64,000 nt of DNA from DASXRA01 sp036506155 (GCA_036506155.1 DASXSF010000037.1:88473-152472); one strand, 5' to 3'; shown: positions 45,290-54,289, counted from the first letter of the stretch. The notes: generated by a model from the letters alone, not told the origin. Numbers and translations: made by a program.

Positions 45290-45325
45290 ACTACAGCCCC
45301 TGAATTTCGGGGGCTGTAGTTGTTT
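45290..45325. terminator. Hairpin between tRNA-Val and the integrase
   Basis: ACTACAGCCCC (45290-45300) pairs perfectly with GGGGCTGTAGT (45310-45320) across a nine-base loop and is followed by TGTTT. It can terminate tRNA-Val transcription on the plus strand. On the minus strand it covers the integrase stop codon (45291-45293). Confidence 0.7.
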
Positions 45326-46561
45326 CTGGGGTGGCGACAACGACCGTCGGCTGATGGTCGTGCAACGAACGTGCAACACGAGCTGTCTCCCGCAACACGT
45401 CGAGGCGCTCGGCGACGGCCTCGAGGTCGTCGTCGAAGAGATCGGCATATAGGTCAAGAGTCATCGCCGCCGAGGCGTGGCCGAGCATCCGCTGCACTGC
45501 CTTAACGTTGGCTCCGGCGGACACGGCCAAGCTTGCCGCCGTATGTCGGAGCTCGTGAGGCGTAAGCCCGGCGACACCAGCCGTTGCCGCGGCCCCGTTG
45601 AACCATGCACGCCGCGCCTTGCGGTTTCGCATAACGCTGCCGTCGGGTGACCTAAAAAGCAACTCCTCCGGCTGCCGTTCGCCGACGTGGTCTTGAAGGT
45701 CATCGACTAGGAAACGTGGTATCGAGCCCCAGCGCGCCTCGTGGCTCTTCGGCGTGTCCCAGACCAGTCCCGTGCCGTCGACCTCGACGACGGCGGCGCT
45801 CACGGTGATGCGGCGCGTCGTCAGGTCGACTGCTCCGATGCGCAACGCGGCGACCTCCGACCACCGCAGGCCGCAATAGGCCAAGATGAAGACGACTAGT
45901 CGGTACTGCGCGAACGATGCGTTCGACGCCAACCGCGGACGGCCTGCCGGCAACGTTGCGGCCGCCGCGGCCATGATCTCGACCTGGTCTGCGGTGAGGT
46001 ACCGCTTTGGCTTTGACTTTGCGCGGGGCATCTCAACGCCGGCCGCCGGATTGGCCGGCAGCCGGTTCGCTCGCACTGCCAGCCCGAGTACACCGCCGAA
46101 GACGACGCCGACGATCTTTCGGACGTGTGCGCCGGACAGACCCTTCGCCACCAGATCGGCTACCCACGACTGCACGTCCTCGTGCCCAATCGCGGACAGC
46201 GGCACATCCCTCCACCGTGGTAAGACGTGATCTTCCATCACGGCGGCGTACACCGCACGCGTCGACGCTTTCAGACCGACCTTCGAGGCGGTCCACTTCT
46301 CGGCCATCTCGCCAAACGTGACGCGCGAGCGAGATGGATCCACGAACGTGCCCGTAGCTTGCTCGACTCGACAGTGGTGAGAAATCGGTCAGCATCGACT
46401 TTACGGGCGAACGTCTTATTGCGCTGTCGACCGTCGGGTGTCCGGTAGTGGGCGCGCCACCGTCTGATCTTTGCGTTGCCGTGGAGCCTGGTCGGCACCT
46501 TGACGGTGCGGCCGTAATCGTCCTTCCGTTCCGTGAACCAGCGGTCCTGCACGCTCGCCAT
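45291..46561 (-). pseudogene. Tyrosine-family integrase, split by a one-base frameshift
   Basis: The C-terminal 45291-46343 frame encodes the core-binding and catalytic domains of a phage-type integrase. Visible catalytic residues are Arg in GLRWSE, His-x2-Arg in HELRHTAAS, His in LGHASAAM and Tyr in LDLYADL. The matching N-terminal part (arm-type DNA-binding domain, MASVQDRWFTERKDD to TTVESSKLR) starts at an ATG at 46561 but is in a different frame. The two halves would join smoothly as KLR-GTFVDPSRSR if one G were added to the GGG run at 46351-46353 (CCC on the plus strand). It is a pseudogene, a sequencing error or a -1 frameshift product. Its position beside tRNA-Val is typical of an integrase. 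Confidence 0.85.
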
Positions 46562-46675
46562 GACGCTGCGTCCTCCTTGACCGCCGTCGGGCGCCTGGTC
46601 GCTGACCTCGTGGTGTGCAGCTGCACGACCATCCGGCGCCACACCGCTCTGCCGCTCTGCCGCCGAGCTGCCGTG

Positions 46676-46885
46676 CTACCAACCGGCGGCCCCAGCGTCT
46701 TGATCAGCCTGCTCATGCTCTGCGATCCACCGATCGACGTCGCCGCGGCGGTACAGGACCCTACGCCCTAGCCGGAACGATCTCGGTCCGGTTCCGCAGT
46801 GGCGCCAGTAGCGCACCGTCGATTCGGGTGCGCGGGTGAGTCCTGCGACCTCTGCGGTCGTCATGAAGTCGTTCGTTTCGGTCAT
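46676..46885 (-). CDS. Excisionase-like helix-turn-helix protein
   Basis: A 69-residue protein starting MTETNDFMTTAEVAGLTRAPESTVRYWRH, the MerR-like winged-helix fold of actinophage excisionases and AlpA-type regulators. The wing region is RLGRRVLYRRGDVDRWI. It lies directly upstream of the integrase on the same strand, as expected for a recombination directionality factor that controls excision. The ATG at 46885 is preferred; the longer open frame is unconserved. Confidence 0.85.
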   Translation of the reverse strand: MTETNDFMTTAEVAGLTRAPESTVRYWRHCGTGPRSFRLGRRVLYRRGDVDRWIAEHEQADQDAGAAGW

Positions 46886-47165
46886 CGTCGTGGCCCTCCA
46901 ACGCAGTGAACGTGAGCATTCGTCACCTACGACAGGCGCGCACCAGCGGCTTCTTGGGCCTCCGAGAAGGTAACGAAGTGACAACGCTTGGGTGGGTTGT
47001 CATCCTGCCGCACCGGTGGCCACGTCGATGTGGTCAGCCGTGGTCGAGTCGGCCTGGGGAAACGGACCGGGAGCAACCCCGACACCGCGCCCAAGCCGAC
47101 TCGACCAGGGGTCGCGCAGTACGCCGATTCGGTACGCGCGCGCCCGGACAGGGTCGTTGGCTTGA
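46886..47165. other. Non-coding stretch inside the island
   Basis: No reading frame with recognisable homology on either strand. It probably contains the excisionase promoter close to 46900 and otherwise debris. Confidence 0.4.
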
Positions 47166-47256
47166 TCAGGCTACCTTCGCCAGTCCCTCCTTCTCGGTAG
47201 CTGCTTCGAACTCGTTGGGCGTGACGTAGCCGAGCGCGCTGTGCAGGCGGGTGCGA
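47166..47256 (-). pseudogene. IS3-family transposase C-terminal fragment
   Basis: The last 29 codons of an IS3 OrfB transposase: RTRLHSALGYVTPNEFEAA, then EKEGLAKVA and a stop. The residues before this point match no transposase frame, so only the extreme 3' end of the element is left. The catalytic core is missing. Confidence 0.75.
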
Positions 47257-47569
47257 AGTCCGCAAGTCGGTGAGGCGTGCGAATCGTTCCATGTCTGCCG
47301 ACTGCGGAGTCCTGGGACGTGCGCGAAGTTAGACGGCGACGTGTGAATGCGTCAAGCCGCCGAACCACGAGAAGCCGGGATGCTCGACCCCCGACGATAC
47401 AGGGAAAGGCCACGCGCCAGCGTGGTCTTGACAGCGAGGCCGGCCGCGAGGACCGTCCACTCCGGACGCGTGGCCGACCCACTCCCGGGTGGCTCGCCCA
47501 TTTCGATTAGCCCGTAACGCGGCCTGATCGTCTCGTTGACCGTGGCCCGCGCGGAGTCGGGGGTGTGCG
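47257..47569. other. Non-coding stretch inside the island
   Basis: I see no gene in these 313 bases. Open frames on both strands are short and have no recognisable motifs. A GGGGGTG at the right end may serve as the ribosome-binding site of the following sialidase-like gene. Confidence 0.4.
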
Positions 47570-49186
47570 ATGAGGACTGACCCACTGGCGAGTTTCGTGG
47601 CTGTCGCGGTGCTCGGAGTGGCAGCGCTATCGGCGACCGCGCCGTCGGTGGCTGCTGGGAGCGGGAACCCCGAGTGGTACGTGCCGAACAACCACGTCTC
47701 CGCAGCCGGCGAGGTGGTTGCCGGGGTGCTGAGCGGACGGTTGCGCCAGCCTTCGCCCGTCAACGCGGGCACGCCCTGCCCAGCTGAGCTCAGTTCCACC
47801 AGCGACGTTCAGGTGAACTGCCGTGGCGAGGACGACGGCTCGCCCCGGAACACGCAAAGCGAGACAACGGTGGCAGCGGTCGGTAACAAGGTCGTGGTGG
47901 GCTTCAATGACTCGCTGGTCTGCTGCGTGCCGGCCATCAACCTCAGCGGCTACTCGGTATCCACCGATGGCGGCAAAAGCTTTACGGACATGGGCGACCT
48001 TCCGTGGAGCGGTGGCGTCCAACCCACCGGCGACCCCTCGCTGGCAACCGACGACCAGGGCAATATCTTCTACGCGAGCCTGGCCCTCGAGGGTCACTTC
48101 ACCAATTCCCTGCTTGCCCTCTACGAGATGCCCGCCGGTAGCGATACCTTCCGGCTGCTCTCGGTGCCGGTGAACGTGGGCAACGCCCGCACCTTCCTCG
48201 CCGACAAGGAACTGCTGTCCATCGGGCGGGACGGCCAGGGAAGACGGCACTTCTACCTCACCTGGACCTACTACGCGCACTCGTTCGTTCAGGGGCCGGT
48301 GATGCTGTCCGACTCCATCGACGGCGTGCATTGGCGGACCACGCAGATCTCCCCGTCCGATACCTGCGCTCCGACCACCCCGGGCTCGCATCCGGTCCCA
48401 GCCGGAGGAACCGTGTACGTGACCTGGAACCAGTTCGACCAGGCCGCGTGTACCACCAACCCGGACGTGACAACGGGAACGCAGTTCGTGGCCGCGGTTG
48501 ACGTGGCCAGCGACAGCGTATTGCGGGTCACCCGCGCTGCGCGAGTTCAAGGCGGCGGGGACCTGTTGCGGTTCTGCGGCTTCGCCGACCTGGAAGTGAT
48601 CGAAACCGCGGCTGGGCATGACTCCCGCGAGTTCGACGCGCCCAGCAGCGCCCTCGACAGCAACGGCACCCTCTACCTCGCCTGGAACGACCGGCCGAAC
48701 GGCCCGGGCGGTGGTTTCACCAACGCCACCCGCATTTACCTGAGCTACTCCACCGACGGCGCCAGGACCTTCAGCGCGCCGAAGGTGATCAGCGGCCCGG
48801 TCCACGGCGGGTTCATGAATGACCGGTACCAACCGGCCATCGTGACCGATGCGAGCGGGTTGCACGCGATGTGGTACGAGCGGGTCCGGGATGCGGCCGG
48901 TGGGCCCGACCTGCTGCGCACCGACAAGGAGGACCTGACCCTGGCCACCCCAACCTCCGCCCCGGTGAGTTCCGGTGAGACGCCGCTCAGCGCCGTTCCC
49001 TTCCCGATCTACCTGACCAATCCCAACCAGGACCCCATCATCGCGGCGTGCTACATGGGCGACTACAACGAGATCGCATCGAACGGGAGCATCCGGTTCG
49101 TCACCTGGGGCGACAACCGGAACGTGGTCACCACAGCCGCGGGAGTCACCGAGAACCAAGCCGACGTCTTCACACGTAGTTACTGA
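47570..49186 (+). CDS. Secreted BNR/Asp-box (sialidase-like) protein
   Basis: A 538-residue exported protein. Residues 1-29 form a signal peptide ending in PSVAA. The body looks like a beta-propeller of the sialidase/exo-alpha-glycosidase type: Asp-box repeats occur as STDGGKSF (131-138) and STDGARTF further on, with similar degenerate copies between. Several Cys pairs suggest disulfides. The Arg triad and Tyr nucleophile of true sialidases could not be located, so it may be only a propeller-fold binding protein. It is the one intact large cargo gene of the island; its neighbours are remnants. Function unknown beyond a likely extracellular carbohydrate or protein-binding role. Confidence 0.72.
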   Translation: MRTDPLASFVAVAVLGVAALSATAPSVAAGSGNPEWYVPNNHVSAAGEVVAGVLSGRLRQPSPVNAGTPCPAELSSTSDVQVNCRGEDDGSPRNTQSETTVAAVGNKVVVGFNDSLVCCVPAINLSGYSVSTDGGKSFTDMGDLPWSGGVQPTGDPSLATDDQGNIFYASLALEGHFTNSLLALYEMPAGSDTFRLLSVPVNVGNARTFLADKELLSIGRDGQGRRHFYLTWTYYAHSFVQGPVMLSDSIDGVHWRTTQISPSDTCAPTTPGSHPVPAGGTVYVTWNQFDQAACTTNPDVTTGTQFVAAVDVASDSVLRVTRAARVQGGGDLLRFCGFADLEVIETAAGHDSREFDAPSSALDSNGTLYLAWNDRPNGPGGGFTNATRIYLSYSTDGARTFSAPKVISGPVHGGFMNDRYQPAIVTDASGLHAMWYERVRDAAGGPDLLRTDKEDLTLATPTSAPVSSGETPLSAVPFPIYLTNPNQDPIIAACYMGDYNEIASNGSIRFVTWGDNRNVVTTAAGVTENQADVFTRSY

Positions 49187-49377
49187 CGATTGGCGCCAGG
49201 CCTCATGGCGTTGCGACGGCAGCAGGGTGGACTTCACGGTCCTCAGGGTGCGGCAGCAACGCGGGACCCGACCGGCAGTCGCGTCACACCCGGCGGGTAG
49301 GTATGGGGTCGACACGGTGTGCCTCCTCGTAGTTTGGTTAACGTCCGCCAGTTGCCCGGCGGCGTGACTGGTCGCTG

Positions 49378-50030
49378 ATGCTCGGCACCGTGCCAGCGCG
49401 GTCCGCGCGGAGGCAACCGGGCCAGCGGACGGGGCGGGGCTGCCGGTGCCGTGACCGCGGGCATCGTGTCGGCTGTGACCGCCACCGCATCACCACCGCC
49501 GAGGTCGTCGACGCGCACATCCGCGACGGGCTGCTCGCCGTCGCCCACGGTTGGGACCTGTCGGCCCGAGTAGCGCTCGCGGGGGCGGCCCACCCGCCCG
49601 CGGGCGTGTTCGCGGCGCTCGCCGGGGACAGCTCGGTCCAGCTGCGGCGGCGGCTCGCTGAGAACCCCACCTGCCCGAGTGAGGTACTTGAGCGGCTCGC
49701 GCGGCTGACCGGGCAGCGGCGGCACGCGTGCGCGACGGCCGTGGCGAGCTCGCTGATGCGGCGCCGCCGCCGGCCCGACGCCGCCGCCAGCCTGGACGTC
49801 CTGCTCACCGCGGTCGAGAACGACCGATCGTTCGGGGCCTGCGCGACCTGGCCAAAAGGCCCGAGGAGTCTCTTGCCAAGCAGCTCTCCTGCTTGCCATA
49901 TCCGCGCGGAGCTGCTCGTGATCATCTTCTGGTGCAGGATCGCTACGACCGGCGGGGGCCACGCAAAGACGAAGTTCCCGACATGCCGCCATTCGCGCTC
50001 CCACCAGAACTCCTTGCGGCCCCCGGTTGA
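49378..50030 (+). pseudogene. LRV-repeat-like protein, frameshifted
   Basis: The first frame (49378 to about 49838) has a Cys-rich start (GCRCRDRGHRVGCDRHR) followed by helical repeats such as ALAGDSSVQLRRRLAENPTC, as in leucine-rich-repeat-variant proteins of actinobacteria. The frame then degenerates, while another frame continues with RGLRDLAKRPEESLAKQLSC and ends DMPPFALPPELLAAPG with a stop at 50028-50030. The two parts read as one protein if a base is gained or lost near 49838. The function of the family is unknown. The 3' end abuts the recombinase fragment. Confidence 0.5.
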
Positions 50031-50039
50031 TTCGTGGGA

Positions 50040-50458
50040 CCCATCTGCTCGAAGAACGGCGTCAGCCGGAAGATCGGATTGTTCGACAGCACGTCGCAGT
50101 CGAGCTGTCCGTCGACGAGGTACTGGCTGTAACGCTGGAGCAGAACCTGCTGGGCGGTCCGCGGCTCAGGAACAACCACGGGGCCGATCACCCCAACGTC
50201 GCGCAGGTATTCCACCAGCCACGACAGTCGTTTCGACGTCGGCCGCCACGACGTGTTCTTCGTCCGCAGCCCCGTGACGAACTGTTCGATCAGCTCCGGG
50301 CTCACGTCGCCAGCAGTCACGCCGTGCCGCAGCAGGGACCTGCTGAAGGTGCCGGCGAACTGCAGATGGACATGCACCATTCGGGGCGTGTAACCAAGCG
50401 TCTCCAGCCGCAGCGCCATCCCCGGCGCCCACGGCGCCAACGGACCCTTCATCGCCAT
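50040..50458 (-). pseudogene. Truncated tyrosine recombinase (N-terminal part)
   Basis: About 140 residues starting MAMKGPLAPWAPGMALRLETLGYTPRMV, a SAM-like core-binding domain of tyrosine recombinases (helices HLQFAGTFSRSLLRHGV, ELIEQFVTGLRT, RRLSWLVEYLRDVGV-like). The catalytic domain is missing: after about 50040 the frame runs into unrelated sequence and the converging LRV-like pseudogene. It belongs to the class of actinobacterial recombinases that carry a palindromic repeat upstream, and one is present at 50615-50648. Confidence 0.65.
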
Positions 50459-50614
50459 CGCCTCGCTCCTCTCGAGATCTCGTGAGAGAAGCGAAGCCTT
50501 CCGGTGCAGCGCTCACCGCGCCTATGCGGACACGATCAACCCGCAGGTGCCCGAAAACCAGGGCCCGTCGTCGTCGCTCCGTTGCGGACGCCGCATATTC
50601 CCGGGTGCTGCATA

Positions 50615-50648
50615 GGAAACCTTATGGGGAGTTCCGCATAAGGTTTCC
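50615..50648. repeat. 12-bp perfect inverted repeat, likely recombinase element end
   Basis: GGAAACCTTATG (50615-50626) and CATAAGGTTTCC (50637-50648) are exact reverse complements around a 10-base centre. It interrupts the istA reading frame right after the HPPG motif. It also lies upstream of the truncated recombinase on the minus strand, which fits a recombination site. Confidence 0.7.
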
Positions 50649-50651
50649 GCA

Positions 50652-51025
50652 CCTGGCGGGTGATCGATAATCCCCACCGGCCGCCCGGTCGCGGGACGGC
50701 ACGGCTCACACGCCGGGCGCAGCGCCCGCGCCCGCAGGTTGCGGGTGAACGTCGGATACGACTTCTCGTAGCCAAGCGCGACGACCTCGTCGAACAGCGC
50801 GCCGGCCCACAGATGCGGATCTTCCTTCAACCGCTCCGCGCAGTAGCGCGCGAACCGGTCGAACGGGTCCGGCTCACTCCGTGCCCGCTCGCCCGCGACC
50901 CGCTCGCCGTTGAGGTAGACACGGATCGTCTTGCGGTCTTTCCCCAGATGCCGGGCGATCGCCGAGATCGTCCAGTCCTGCTTGTGAAGCGCGTGGATCT
51001 CCACGTCGTCCTCCCGTGTCAGCAT
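50652..51025 (-). pseudogene. IS21-family transposase (IstA) N-terminal fragment
   Basis: Starts MLTREDDVEIHALHKQDWTI with the IstA helix-turn-helix (SAIARHLGKDRKTIRVYL), continues through DPFDRFARYCAERL and YPTFTRNLRAR, and is cut at IIDHPPG, just before the first catalytic Asp of the DDE domain. The downstream residues are unrelated and come from the sequence around the 12-bp inverted repeat. So the 3' part of istA and the istB helper gene are gone. A leader hairpin lies ten bases upstream. Confidence 0.85.
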
Positions 51026-51033
51026 GAGCAGCA

Positions 51034-51087
51034 GGAACCCCTTCGAGCTGGTGTGTGGTCACAGACCGCCAGCCTCGAAGGGGTTCC
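51034..51087 (-). promoter_or_regulatory. Leader hairpin upstream of istA
   Basis: GGAACCCCTTCGAG plus CTGG (51034-51051) pairs with CCAG plus CCTCGAAGGGGTTCC (51069-51087), an 18-bp stem with a single bulged base. It lies about ten bases before the istA start on the minus strand, in the transcript leader. It probably limits read-through or translation of the transposase. Confidence 0.55.
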
Positions 51088-51292
51088 GCCGCACTTGGCG
51101 GAGCCACACGGGTGGGGAATTTCAGTGAGCAGGTCCGGGGAGATTCAGGGTTCTGGCACAAATTCCGTGACATGCAGTGAGGGGTTCTGTGTTTCACTTT
51201 GTTGATTGCTGACGCTTTCGATAGCGGCTCCGGGAATTCTTGTAATAATCAAATCGTGACTTTATTGGCGGCGTGTCGAGTGGGACGTAAAA

Positions 51293-51346
51293 GCCCTTCT
51301 TGTGGAAGGTCTGGTTCGACCAAGAACCCAGCACCACAAGAAGGGC
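51293..51346 (+). promoter_or_regulatory. Leader hairpin upstream of the ISL3 transposase
   Basis: GCCCTTCTTGTGG (51293-51305) and CCACAAGAAGGGC (51334-51346) are perfect reverse complements around a 28-base loop and end about ten bases before the GTG at 51357. The transcript could fold there and block ribosome access or stop incoming transcription. Confidence 0.55.
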
Positions 51347-51356
51347 AGGTGCCCGA

Positions 51357-52936
51357 GTGTACCGGTGGTTGGCTGCTTTGCTGCCGCATCTGGCCCGGCT
51401 GGTTATCGACAACGTCACCGTGGACGCGGGGATGGTGCACATACACGCGCACGCGAAAGCGACTCGCGGACGATGCGGGCGATGTGGCGAGGAGTCGATG
51501 CGAGTGCACAGCCGATACCAGCGCACGCTCGCCGACGTGGTGATCGGTGGCCGGCCGGTGCTGATCCTGCTCGGCGTGCGCCGGTTCTTCTGCGACAACT
51601 CTGCCTGCAAAGCGGTCACCTTCGCCGAGCAGATTCCCGAGCTGACCGCCCGCTGTGCCCGGCGCACCGCGCTGCTGCGTGGCGTGCTGGAGTCGATCGC
51701 CGTGGCGCTGGCCGGCCGGCCCGGGGCGCGGCTGGCGGCCCGGCTGGGGATGGCGGTCTCGCGGACCAGCCTGCTGCGGCTGATCCGCCGCCTGCCCGAC
51801 CCCGTCATGAAGACCGTGCCGGTGCTCGGGGTGGACGACTTCGCGATCCGACGCCGGCACCGCTACGGCACGGTCCTGGTGAACATGGCCACCGGAGCGC
51901 CGATCGACCTGCTCGCCGACCGGGAAACGGACACGTTCGCCGCGTGGCTGCGGGCCCACCCCGGCACCCAGGTGATCTGCCGGGACCGGGCCGGCGGATA
52001 CGCCGAGGGCGGCCGGGCCGGCGCACCCGACGCGATCCAGGTCGCCGACCGCTGGCATATCTGGCACAACCTGGGGCAGGCGGTCGAGAAGACCGTCGCC
52101 GCCCACCGAGCCTGCCTGCGCGACCCGGTCGAGGACCCCACCCCGCCGCCGGACTCTCCACCGCCGGTCGAGGACTCGCCGCCGCTCGAGACACGGCTCG
52201 TCACCCGTACCCGGGACCGGTACGCGGCCGTGCAATCCCTGCGCGGCAAGGGGTATTCGATCAGCGCGATCGCCCGCGAACTTCATTTAGACCGACGCAC
52301 CGTGCGCCGTTTCGCGCACGCTAGCGGGCTCGACGAACTGCTGGCCAAGACCACCTCCCGCGGCACCCTGCTCGACCCGTTCAAGGCCCACCTGCACCGG
52401 CGCTTCAACGCCGGGCTCACCGACGCCGCCTCCCTCTACGCGGAAATCCGCGCCGATGGGTACCGCGGCAGCGCCCAAACCGTGCGCCGCTACCTGCACC
52501 CGTTCCGGGCCACCCGCACCGCGCCGCCGCCGGTACCCGACCGCCCAAGGTCCGCCACCTCACCGGCTGGATCATGACCGACCCGGACCACCTCGAAGCC
52601 GAACAGCAGGTACGGCTCAAAGACGCCCGCACCCGCTGCCCGCACCTCGACACCCTCACCGGCCACGTCAGCGAATTCGCCAAGATCCTCACCGGCCTGC
52701 GCGGCGAGCGTCTCGACACCTGGATCGACCAAGTCCACGCCGACGACCTGCCGGCCCTGCACTCCTTCACCGCCGGCCTGAAAACCGATCACCTCGCCGT
52801 CGTCAACGGCCTGACCCTGACGCACAACTCCGGAGCCGTCGAAGGAAACGTCAACCGCATCAAAATGATCAAACGACAAATGTACGGCCGCGCCAAATTC
52901 GACCTTCTCCGAAAACGCGTCCTACTCGCGTCCTGA
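51357..52936 (+). pseudogene. ISL3-family transposase, split by a one-base frameshift
   Basis: The first frame (to about 52577) has the N-terminal zinc finger (CGRCGEESM and FFCDNSAC), the DDE core's first Asp in VLGVDDFAIRRR and second Asp in VADRWHIWHN, and an internal helix-turn-helix (SAIARELHLDRRTVRRF). The remaining part continues in another frame from 52544 (KVRHLTGWIMTD) to 52936 and holds the catalytic Glu in SGAVEGNVNRIKM. Adding one C to the CCC run at 52544-52546 would fuse the two. As it stands the main product lacks the Glu, so the element is probably inactive unless ribosomes shift by -1. Confidence 0.88.
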
Positions 52937-53128
52937 CATCACGGAATATGTGCCAGAACCGATTCAGATGAGCGCGGTCACCTGTGCCCTCATCGGAGAA
53001 TCACCACCGCAGCCTATTGGCCGGCCGCGAGTCACTCGGCACGTGTGCGCACGACCGGCGGCATAGAGCGTGCGTTGCGGCCGTCTGCGCAACGCTGAAC
53101 AGCGAACTCAAAGCTCCAAGCCGCACGG

Positions 53129-53482
53129 CTAGCACGTGACATGAAGCACAGCGTGGACCCGACGCGAGTCGAGACCCGCGAGCACGCGGCAAGCCTCCAC
53201 CGTCGGGACGGCATCAACGTCGACGCCCCGACGGCGAGCCTCGTCGAGGACGTCGGGCGTGATCGGCAGCGAGCCATGTGCTCCGGTGCCAATGATCAGC
53301 CGACCTCCGCCCCAAGGGAGTTCCTCGGCAGCCGACAGAGGGGTGTGCCCGTATTCATCGCGGCGCGGCTTCGAGGGCTTCTTCTTCCGTTTCCGCACCT
53401 CGCCGCCGTCGATGACGATGTCGTAGTCGTACTTCTGCCCATCGACCTCGATCGCTCCGAACCCGAGCAGACGCACTTTCAT
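53129..53482 (-). CDS. Mth938-like domain protein
   Basis: A 117-residue single-domain protein. It begins MKVRLLGFGAIEVDGQKYDYDIVIDGG, then a basic linker (RKRKKKPSKPRRDEYGH), LIIGTGAHGSLPI and a C-terminal VEACRVLAGLDSRRVHAVLHVTC. This is the MTH938/NDUFAF3-like fold, a domain of unknown biochemical role found as free proteins in many bacteria and archaea. The ATG at 53482 has GGAGG about eight bases upstream on the minus strand; the longer open frame is rejected. It looks intact although it is surrounded by insertion-sequence debris. Confidence 0.82.
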   Translation of the reverse strand: MKVRLLGFGAIEVDGQKYDYDIVIDGGEVRKRKKKPSKPRRDEYGHTPLSAAEELPWGGGRLIIGTGAHGSLPITPDVLDEARRRGVDVDAVPTVEACRVLAGLDSRRVHAVLHVTC

Positions 53483-53818
53483 CCGGCCGCCTCCCGCACG
53501 CTCGGCCGCAACACCGCGCGGCGAACTCCCGGCGATCACGTTGCCACCCATGCGCCAGGGCGTCCAGATTGCCGCGGCGTCCATCGGCTGCGCAACCACG
53601 ACCCGCGCCGCCTCGACTCAGCACCAGAGCGGGCGTTTCTGCGTCCAATCGATGGTTACCGGCGCGCTGACCGCGGCATTTCCGTCGCTTCGTATAGACC
53701 GACCTCGGCGTCAGGTGAGCCCAACTAGGAGTCCATCGCGCTCGAGGCGGGAGCCGTCCTTGCGCCACTCGACGAGATTTGACCTCGAATGGCGGTGGAC
53801 GGCGCAACGGTTAAATCT
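53483..53818. other. Intergenic stretch without a visible gene
   Basis: These 336 bases lie between two minus-strand genes. Open frames here are antisense or frame shadows without motifs. Nothing regulatory stands out apart from the GGAGG of the Mth938-like gene at the left end. Confidence 0.4.
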
Positions 53819-54184
53819 CTATCGGCGAAGACGACGGATCGAGGGCGCACATAGCAGCGCACCAACCACGGCGTACAGCCCGAACATGGCAAGGGAACGG
53901 GCGACAATGCCGGTGGCACCAAGCATGATCGCGAGGCTCAGCCCGACAGCGAGGCCCGCAGACACAACCGACAGGCCGATAAGGAAATAGCGACTCCACG
54001 TCGCACCGCGCCACACGCGCCAGAGCAGAAACGCGGTGACCAACTTGAGCGTCAGTCCGTGGTTCGGCTCGCCTACATAGGACGCGACGACCGCCACCAC
54101 CCAGCCCGTGATCAGCAAAGCCGCTGCGCTGCGGCCGGCCGGAGCGGGCTCACCGCGCCTGCCGACCGTGAAGGTCGCGGTCAT
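53819..54184 (-). CDS. Small membrane protein of unknown function
   Basis: A 121-residue protein with four predicted helices: about 20-40 (AALLITGWVVAVVASYVG), 45-60 (LTLKLVTAFLLWRVWRG), 65-90 (FLIGLSVVSAGLAVGLSLAIM) and 95-112 (IVARSLAMFGLYAVVGALL). It ends in a short basic tail. There is no family I can name. The ATG at 54184 starts the hydrophilic MTATFTVGRRGEP segment; the longer frame is rejected because it enters the IS256 fragment. It lies 93 bases downstream of the truncated transposase on the same strand. Confidence 0.65.
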   Translation of the reverse strand: MTATFTVGRRGEPAPAGRSAAALLITGWVVAVVASYVGEPNHGLTLKLVTAFLLWRVWRGATWSRYFLIGLSVVSAGLAVGLSLAIMLGATGIVARSLAMFGLYAVVGALLCAPSIRRLRR

Positions 54185-54289
54185 GCCGGAAGCGTACGGG
54201 ACCACAACCCGATGCAGGGAGTGCGACCAGCTGCGCGTCGACCTGCCCATCAGCGAACACCCACTCATAGCCAAGATCATTCGCAACGC

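Larger units (their letters stand above)
51149..52960 (+). mobile_element. ISL3-family insertion sequence, complete ends
   Basis: An 1812-bp element. Terminal inverted repeats: the left end starts GGTTCTGGCACAAATTCCG (51149 on) and the right end, read inward from 52960, starts GGTTCTGGCACATATTCCG; 21 of the first 22 positions agree. The target sequence GATTCAG is present on both sides (51142-51148 and 52961-52967), a 7-bp direct repeat, near the 8 bp usual for ISL3. It carries one transposase, split by a frameshift, and a 13-bp hairpin upstream of it. Confidence 0.92.
51107..52990. repeat. Remains of the IS21 end, split by the ISL3 element
   Basis: GGGGAATTTCAGTGAGC (51115-51130 region) is followed by a similar GGGGAGATTCAG that continues as ATGAGCGCGGTCAC beyond the ISL3 insertion (52961 on). 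Repeated end sequences of this sort are usual in IS21 elements. The ISL3 element has jumped into the second repeat. Confidence 0.5.
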
